From Sesamia nonagrioides (lineage: Eukaryota; Arthropoda; Insecta; Lepidoptera; Noctuidae), in NCBI GenBank assembly GCA_017933935.1, contig JADWQK010002002.1:2976001-3040000 (forward strand): a DNA stretch of 64,000 bases. The letters are read 5' to 3'. Positions 58,330-64,000 of this stretch are shown piece by piece. The notes under the pieces are model-generated. The model made no database searches and was not told where the DNA came from. It worked only from the letters and a program-made list of their open reading frames with translations. Positions within the stretch are counted from its first letter, which is position 1, and each line of letters begins with the position of its first letter. The position numbers and the translations under genes were made by a program.

Positions 58330-58620
58330 TTACAGCTTCGTTATATCATTCGGGTAAAAGACTGGGCCCAGTACACTACCTTTAGGTACGCCAGTTTTAA
58401 TCGTTTTTAACGCAGTATATAGGCAATCGTATCTAATGCAAAACATATCTGTAATGTATGGTTTCAAGATATCGGCAAAAACAATGTACAACACTAATCG
58501 AAACTTCTTCTACATCAAACCCTTATGTCAAACTCTTATCAAAAACTTGTCCCATATCTAAAGTGGTTGCTCCATTTGTCCCCTAGTGTAATTGAAGCCT
58601 TAATATGTAGATAAACCACT
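58330..58620 (-). pseudogene. Degenerate LINE reverse transcriptase core
   Basis: Minus strand reads KTGVPKGSVLGPVFYPNDIT, the RT motif GVPQGSVLGPxLF, preceded by a worn TTLDMGQVFDKSL resembling the LDLSKAFD catalytic block. Stops intervene. Confidence 0.65.
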
Positions 58621-58624
58621 ATTT

Positions 58625-59152
58625 TGCCATCAATACTGTAAGTAATCAGGAGTAAAGACTACAGGGTGAAATATACTATATCAGACAAATGTATATCTCA
58701 ATCTAAACATAGTGACACAAACAACGGATTTAGTGATTTTTCTGAGGTTTACGACCACTATAACATTAGTTACTAAAAATACCACTTTTTTGCGTGAACT
58801 TTACTGTCCTCATCATCATCTGCAAAGATAAATAAATCGCAGATTATAATACCTCTGCAAACATAAAATGTAGAAATATATACCTTATTCGACGTGTTGA
58901 ATAATAAGAAATTCAAGTTCAACTATTAATTTGTTGCTTTTGTAGAGGTCAAACTTATTAGACGTTTAGTTTTTATTTCTTTTTATATTTTTCGCATCTT
59001 TTTTGTATTACTTTTGGTTTGGTTTACAACATTGACAGCCAGTAAAGCCAGTAAAGCAAAAATCTAATGGTTTTTAATAACATCATAATACTATTAGTAG
59101 CCAGTTATTGTTTATGCAAAAAGTACAGATGACACTTTAAATTATTCTGCAA
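58625..59152. other. No gene recognised
   Basis: AT-rich, no supportable feature. Confidence 0.4.
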
Positions 59153-60172
59153 CTAGCTTTCCGCCCGCGGCTTCGCCCTCGTAGAATTCGGTTATATCGC
59201 GCTTTTTAGATTTCCCCCGGGAACATCTTTTTTTTTTCAATATATGGTAGCCTATGTCCTTTCTCAGGGTCTAAAGATTGTCTGTGCCAAATTTCATCAA
59301 AATCGGTTGAGAGGGTTAAGCGGGAATGGACACGCCACAATAGCGGCGGTAAGTCCCCTCTTTGAGGAGTGGCTAGAGAGGCGCCACGGCGCCCTCACCT
59401 TCCGCCTGACGCAGGTCCTCACCGGACACGGTTGTTTCGGGAGGTTCCTGTTCCGTATAAGGCGGGAGGAAACGCCAGGGTGTCACCATTGTGTGGATCG
59501 CCCTGAGGACACGGTGGAGGTCTGCCCGGCTTGGGTAGAGCACCGCCGTGCCCTCGTAGCGGCGATCGGCGGCGATCTCTCGCGTCCGACCCTGGTCCAG
59601 GCCATGGTCCGGAGCGAGAGTGCATGGCAGGCCGTCACCTCCTTCTGCGAAGCAGTGATGCTGGCAAAGGAGGAGGCGGAGCGCGTGAGGCAACGGGAAT
59701 CCCAGCGCCCTCACGCCACTAGCCCGCCGCAGGAGACGCCCTGGTCGGGAGATGACACCAAACTCCCAGCCACCGTAGGCGCGGGCCTGCGGGCGGTGAG
59801 CAGTGGGCAGCTCGCCGCTCGGTAAGGACCAGGCCCGAGTCGACGGCGCGTCGTGTTTCACGCGCGCCTCAAAGAGATGTCAGCACATCGTGACGGGGTC
59901 CACGAAGACCGATGCCTCCTGGGTCAGGGTTGCGGGTTGGTTAAAAAAGAAACCGTGGCCCTGGCCGTTGCACAGGCAAGTAAAGAAACACGGGTGGGTT
60001 TTAGTCAGTAAAAGTCTGACACGCCCTTCCGCTCTGCCCAGAGCGGGAGAAGTCATTTGATGATTTCCCATCCCAAAAAAAAAAAAAAAAAAAAAAAAAG
60101 GAAAGGATTAAGCGGGAAAGCGTAACAGACAGACAGACAGAGTTACTTTCGCATTTATAATATTAGTATGGA
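59153..60172 (-). mobile_element. Helitron H1 containing an R1 LINE
   Basis: CTAG end at 59153-59156, TCCATACTAAT end at 60162-60172, with the R1 copy between 'ttaagcgggaa' duplicates. Confidence 0.88.
59329..60100 (+). mobile_element. R1-clade LINE 3' end, nested
   Basis: Frame within 59244-59825 encodes FEEWLERRHGALTFRLTQVL, TGHGCFGRFLFRIRREETPG and a knuckle CHHCVDRPEDTVEVCPAW that lacks the usual His-containing spacing. 25-nt poly(A) at 60075-60099. Target duplication includes TTAAGCGGGAA (59318-59328, 60108-60118). Confidence 0.88.
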
Positions 60173-60225
60173 TGGATTATTTTGTGAAGAAACCCACGAT
60201 GGGTGGTCACTGTGGATATCAAATC

Positions 60226-60432
60226 ATCATCGTCATAATCAGCCTATAATGTTCCCGCTGTTGGGACACAGACCTCCTCACGATGAGGTGAACTGGGCCG
60301 TAATCTACCATGCTGGCCCAGTGCGGGTTGGTAGAAGTCACATGCTTTAGATTTTCGTTTTTTTGGCTCTAGGACATGCAGGTTTCCTCGCAATGTTTTC
60401 CTTCACCGTTTTGAGAGCAGTAGTGATGAAAT
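60226..60432 (-). repeat. SINE family D
   Basis: Complement of 54306-54546 body, with (ATC)-rich start. Confidence 0.65.
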
Positions 60433-61039
60433 AATTTATACAAATGGATATGTGGATATATCCATACCCAATACCAAAGTCGTCATTGTCACTGATGTTT
60501 TGCCATAGGTACCAGCCTTGAATAAAATAATATACAACCCAGACACAAAGCAAACAATGCTGTGTGTGTTTTGTATAATTTCGTATGAAATTACATCCAT
60601 TTGCATTCTTATTGGGAGTTGGGAATATTAAAAGCATGCTACAACAATCTGCTTGAACCAATCCAAAAGTTTGTATTACAGTGTGGACGTAGGTTTTAAA
60701 CAATATACAAAAATAGCTCTTACTCGCGGCTTCAGCCGCATTGATATTGGAACATATACATAAAACGTTTTCATGTAATTAGGTATTAAATTCTATTGGT
60801 TTTCTTGCTCTCATACTCTCGTTACCATTATCTTTCCATCATCTACCTTTTGAACGCCCATCTATACTTATAATTCGCGACGTGTCCTCCAGCGCCACGC
60901 TTCAAATGTATAACGTATCAGCACGCGTGAGCACAATGTACTTGCTGTACAAAGCATCTATTTGTTGGGTTATTTTAATTTCTGAATTGTTGTTTTTTTT
61001 GTTTTTTCCATAATGGACGTTCTCAGCGTACAATATATT

Positions 61040-61275
61040 TCTGCATCGTTCTCACACGGTTGATTTCAATATGAATGATGTAATCAAATATTTGTACCAC
61101 CAGCTTGATAATTTTAAAAGAGTATCCATGGAGTTTCTTGCCCGTTATTCTCCATAGGTACCTACTTTTTGGAAAGGGCGACTAGCTTCATCTTACTGGC
61201 GGACCTTCTGACAATTTAAAAGTGCCTGTACTGGTTTACATATTTGAAATAAATGCTTTGATTTTGATTTTCTAT
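61040..61275 (+). repeat. LINE 3' UTR-like tail
   Basis: Contains 'gagtttcttgcccgtt' and ends 'gaaataaatgctttgatttt', a form of LINE 3' end with TTTGATT repeats. Confidence 0.45.
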
Positions 61276-61483
61276 CTATAGCAAAACGGATGATGATGAT
61301 GAGTAAAACGTAGGGAGTTGAAATTATTGTTTATTCACCAATTTACGAAACTAAAATAAAAACTGTAACCGATTTTCTTATTTTATTTCATTAAATAATC
61401 ATGATAATGAAAAGAATTGTAAATTTATTATACGTGTGTTCTAGAAGGCACATCTAGGGTTGCCAGCCGTACTCTAAAATAGA

Positions 61484-61879
61484 GTCATCATCATCATCAT
61501 ATCAGCGTTAATCCCAGTCGCATCCGTAGCTTTTCAGCTTTGGAGTCTAGGGTCCGCTTTACCAGTCTAACTGCTGATTTTGGCTAAACTTCGATATTTT
61601 CCGTGAAGCGACTGCCGTCTGACCTCCACAACCCGAAGGCGATATCTAAGCATTGCAGTTAGACCAACTGTTAGACTTTTGAGGGCTCCAACAACCCGTA
61701 ACGACTGCTACTAGATGTTCGTATGGCAACCGGGACCAACGGCTTAACGTGCTTTCCGAAGCACGACCAGACCACTGCAAATATTCATATTCATGCATAC
61801 AAATATTTGCACTGTGCGGGGATCGAACCCGCGCCTCCTTGCGCAACGGCCGCGTTTGCTACCGCTACGCCACAGAGGC
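61484..61879 (-). repeat. SINE family A, full length
   Basis: Best-preserved copy: complements of GGCGTAGCGGTAGC and GGGTTCGATCCCCGC in the head, full body and (GAT)n. Confidence 0.88.
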
Positions 61880-62305
61880 AAATGGCAATTTATTTTTAAA
61901 AAATGTCCTGAAGAATTCCCAACTCTCTCTCTGTTCCCGCCACTGAACAGAGAGAGAGTTGGGAACTCTTCAGGACATTTTTTTTAAAATAAATTGCCAT
62001 TTTCCTGCAATGGACTTTTGACAGACGTACACTAGTTTAGTAGGTAAACATTTTGTAAAGAAGAGTATTTTATCGTACTCTATTAGTGTTATAGATTATA
62101 GAGTACGCCTACGTGATTTAGAGGACAATACTTGCAGGAAAATGGCAATTTATTTTTAAAAAATGTCCTGAAGAATTCCCAACTCTCTCTCTGTTCCCGC
62201 CACTTCGGCATTTACTGAAAGAGTCTTTTCGGTTATGTGTATGAAGTGGCGAGAAGAGAAAAACAGAGCTTCATTGAAATTTATCAAAAATGAGCTCTTG
62301 ATATA
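61880..62305 (+). pseudogene. hAT transposase C-terminal fragment with inverted duplicated segment
   Basis: 62139-62305 encodes NSLSVPATSAFTERVFSVM, then WREEKNRASLKFIKNELLI, the hAT dimerisation-region signature. Its upstream ~65 bp is present three times: forward at 61880-61944, inverted at 61945-62009, forward at 62139-62208. Confidence 0.75.
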
Positions 62306-62741
62306 CAATATGTAAAGAAAACCCTGTCCGACCCATAAGGATAATAAAGGTTAGGTAAACACTTGACCAAATATGATATAAAATTTTACATAATCATCAT
62401 TGTAACAATACTAATGAATTTTGAAATAATCCTTTTTTCCCGGGAATTAATTCCAATTTCCCCGAAATTTGGTAATTTTTAAAAAAGTGACAACACCGGT
62501 ATTATTTTAAGCGAATAGCGACGCGACCACGTCACAGGCGCCGCGTGCCCTGTCCCCCGCCGCCCGCGGAAAGGGTTGTTCACTGCACATGTATTAAGTT
62601 ACCTCTTTTTGCGAAATAATATTTATTTTTTTAGGGGATTTTTTTTTTAAAGTTTAGCCTGTCTTTGTGGGCATTAGTAGAATCAGTTATCGATACCTAA
62701 CAATACCTTCACGGATCGGACAGGGTTTTCTTTACATATTG
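62306..62741. mobile_element. MITE M1, copy 3
   Basis: 436 bp, very similar to copy 2; TA flanks. Inserted just after the hAT fragment. Confidence 0.85.
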
Positions 62742-63346
62742 TATATAAATTTAGAGTTGGAATGTTTGGACTCATACAATTCCTTTAAAAACATGAAAAA
62801 TTGTTATGTGCTGCAAAAAGTACAAAAAAATACCTTTTTAAAAGTAAAAAATTAAATGATACTCTTTTTTGTAAGGACGTACTCTTTATTTACCTCCTTT
62901 AAGTTCAGTTATACTCAGTATCAGTTATACTTTATTTCTTCTAAAAAATGTTGGCAACCCTAGGAGATGTGCCTAGGGTTGCCAACTTTTTGTCACCACA
63001 CATTTTTTGTAACCAACCTCTTTGTCTCCAAATGTAATCCTTCTACTTCATAACAAGTAGTTGGCGCTCGAGACACGTAAAAATCCTTTCTGATATAAGG
63101 ATGTCGACATTCCTATGGTGTATTTATTTTTAAATTTACTGTGGTCGAGTTACACGTGCATTAAACTCAACCGATTCCTGCATAATTTATTTCGTTTACT
63201 TACAACAAATACAACCAACTAATAGAAGCTAGATACGTGGTTTTCTGCTTGTTTTTTTTTTTTTTAGTGACTGCTTTGCGCAGGTGTTACAGATCTTTTT
63301 TTTAATGGTGTCTTAAAATACTCTCGCTGATTTTTCTTGTTTGTAG

Positions 63347-63953
63347 AAACTAATGGAAAACGGAAATTCATTACTGAAACGGAAGTTGACGACTTAACGG
63401 AATTTCAAGACGGCGAACTATTTCAAAATTCTGATTCAGACTCCACATCTTGTAAAACTCGCAATAATTCGTCATATTCGCCGTCACTATTTTTTTTTAA
63501 AAAAACACGTGCGCCAACTCAACACAAGACGCAAACATTGCACTACACTATAATGCACAAAGTCACTATGACCTTGAAACCCGTCCACTTATGACGTCAC
63601 AGATTTACTTATATATAAGTTCGTGGCGTTGTGCGCACTGACAACTAGCTACTTTGTAGGGATGGGTTTTTCAAACGGTGTTTCAATACCAACAATGATT
63701 AGAAAACCTATTTATTCTTGATTAAGGTGAATAAAACGTAGTTTTCCGGACTAAACTAATTCATCCTCTTTCTCTGTGGAATTGCCGTCCTCCTTTAAAG
63801 AAGGCCCATTTAATTTATCCAAGGACTACTAAACATTAGATAATTAACATTATTTAATCTTTGATTCCTAGTCTTCAAATGTTTTATTCGAAGAAGACAA
63901 TTATGATGATATGGTAACATATTTCAACAGGTGTAATCACGGAAACAAAGCAG
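63347..63953 (+). CDS. Possible 5' exons of an unidentified plus-strand gene
   Basis: A frame after a good acceptor (TTTTTCTTGTTTGTAG, exon from 63347) reads TNGKRKFITETEVDDLTEFQ, then an acidic, Ser-rich stretch to 63594. A second frame, 63872-63953, lies between CCTAG and GGTAAGT and reads NVLFEEDNYDDMVTYFNRCN. No donor for the first exon is obvious. Could equally be a transposon-derived gene. TATATAAG at 63611 is noted only. Confidence 0.25.
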
Positions 63954-64000
63954 GTAAGTGTCGTGGACTTCATTTCCAAAGAAAGGCCTACTACATAATG

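Noticed and set aside
59373..59861. 162-codon frame antisense to the R1 C-terminus
   Set aside because: Shadow of the R1 frame, which has the recognisable knuckle and conserved motifs; same applies to 28947-29309.
61805..61872. tRNA-like sequence (minus strand), and similar ones near 13430, 34830, 50903 and 51700
   Set aside because: They carry A- and B-box-like text but do not form complete cloverleaves and continue into SINE bodies with simple tails.

Overview
This is a eukaryotic, intron-rich, transposon-rich window, most probably from a moth or butterfly (Lepidoptera). The evidence is: tRNA-headed SINEs ending in (GAT)n tails; R1-, Jockey-, CR1-like and RTE-like LINE remnants; a mariner D,D34D fragment; and many non-autonomous Helitrons that begin TC(T/C)ATACTAATAT, end in CTAG, sit between A and T, and often carry a (GTCT)n tract. 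No database search was possible, so the order is an inference. No bacterial genes, rRNA genes, genuine tRNA genes or CRISPR arrays are seen.

Host genes. Two intact paralogous genes lie head to tail on the minus strand. Gene A (33309-43792, 360 aa) and gene B (48194-58017, 358 aa) each have eight coding exons with the same junctions and phases. Six of the eight exons (2 to 7) are identical in length. They encode oxidoreductases of the malate/L-lactate dehydrogenase 2 (Ldh_2, YlbC/YjmC/AllD-like) family and are about 70% identical by my hand alignment. Both have a good splice acceptor 8-11 nt before the ATG, so an upstream non-coding exon is likely but not located. A possible plus-strand gene starts at the right edge (63347-63953), with weak support.

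Layout. 1-33.2 kb holds no recognisable host gene. It is a mosaic of Helitrons, SINEs, LINE 3' ends (RTE-like at 2.4 kb, Jockey at 13.9-14.9 kb, CR1-like tails at 3, 9, 20, 24 and 27 kb, R1 at 28.8-29.5 kb), a mariner fragment (16 kb) and several TIR elements. 33.3-58.0 kb is the two-gene cluster, with introns and the intergenic gap filled by the same repeat families. 58.0-64 kb is again repeats: an R1 copy nested in a Helitron at 59.2-60.2 kb, and a hAT transposase C-terminus near 62.2 kb.

Most notable: (1) the duplicated Ldh_2 genes; (2) a Pif1-type helicase C-terminal remnant directly upstream of a Helitron 3' end of the same family as the short (GTCT)n elements, which points to their autonomous partner; (3) a high density of near-perfect, short-loop palindromes, including one with 109-bp perfect arms, whose structure suggests repeated local template switching (or assembly fold-backs); (4) several dated nested insertions with readable target-site duplications.
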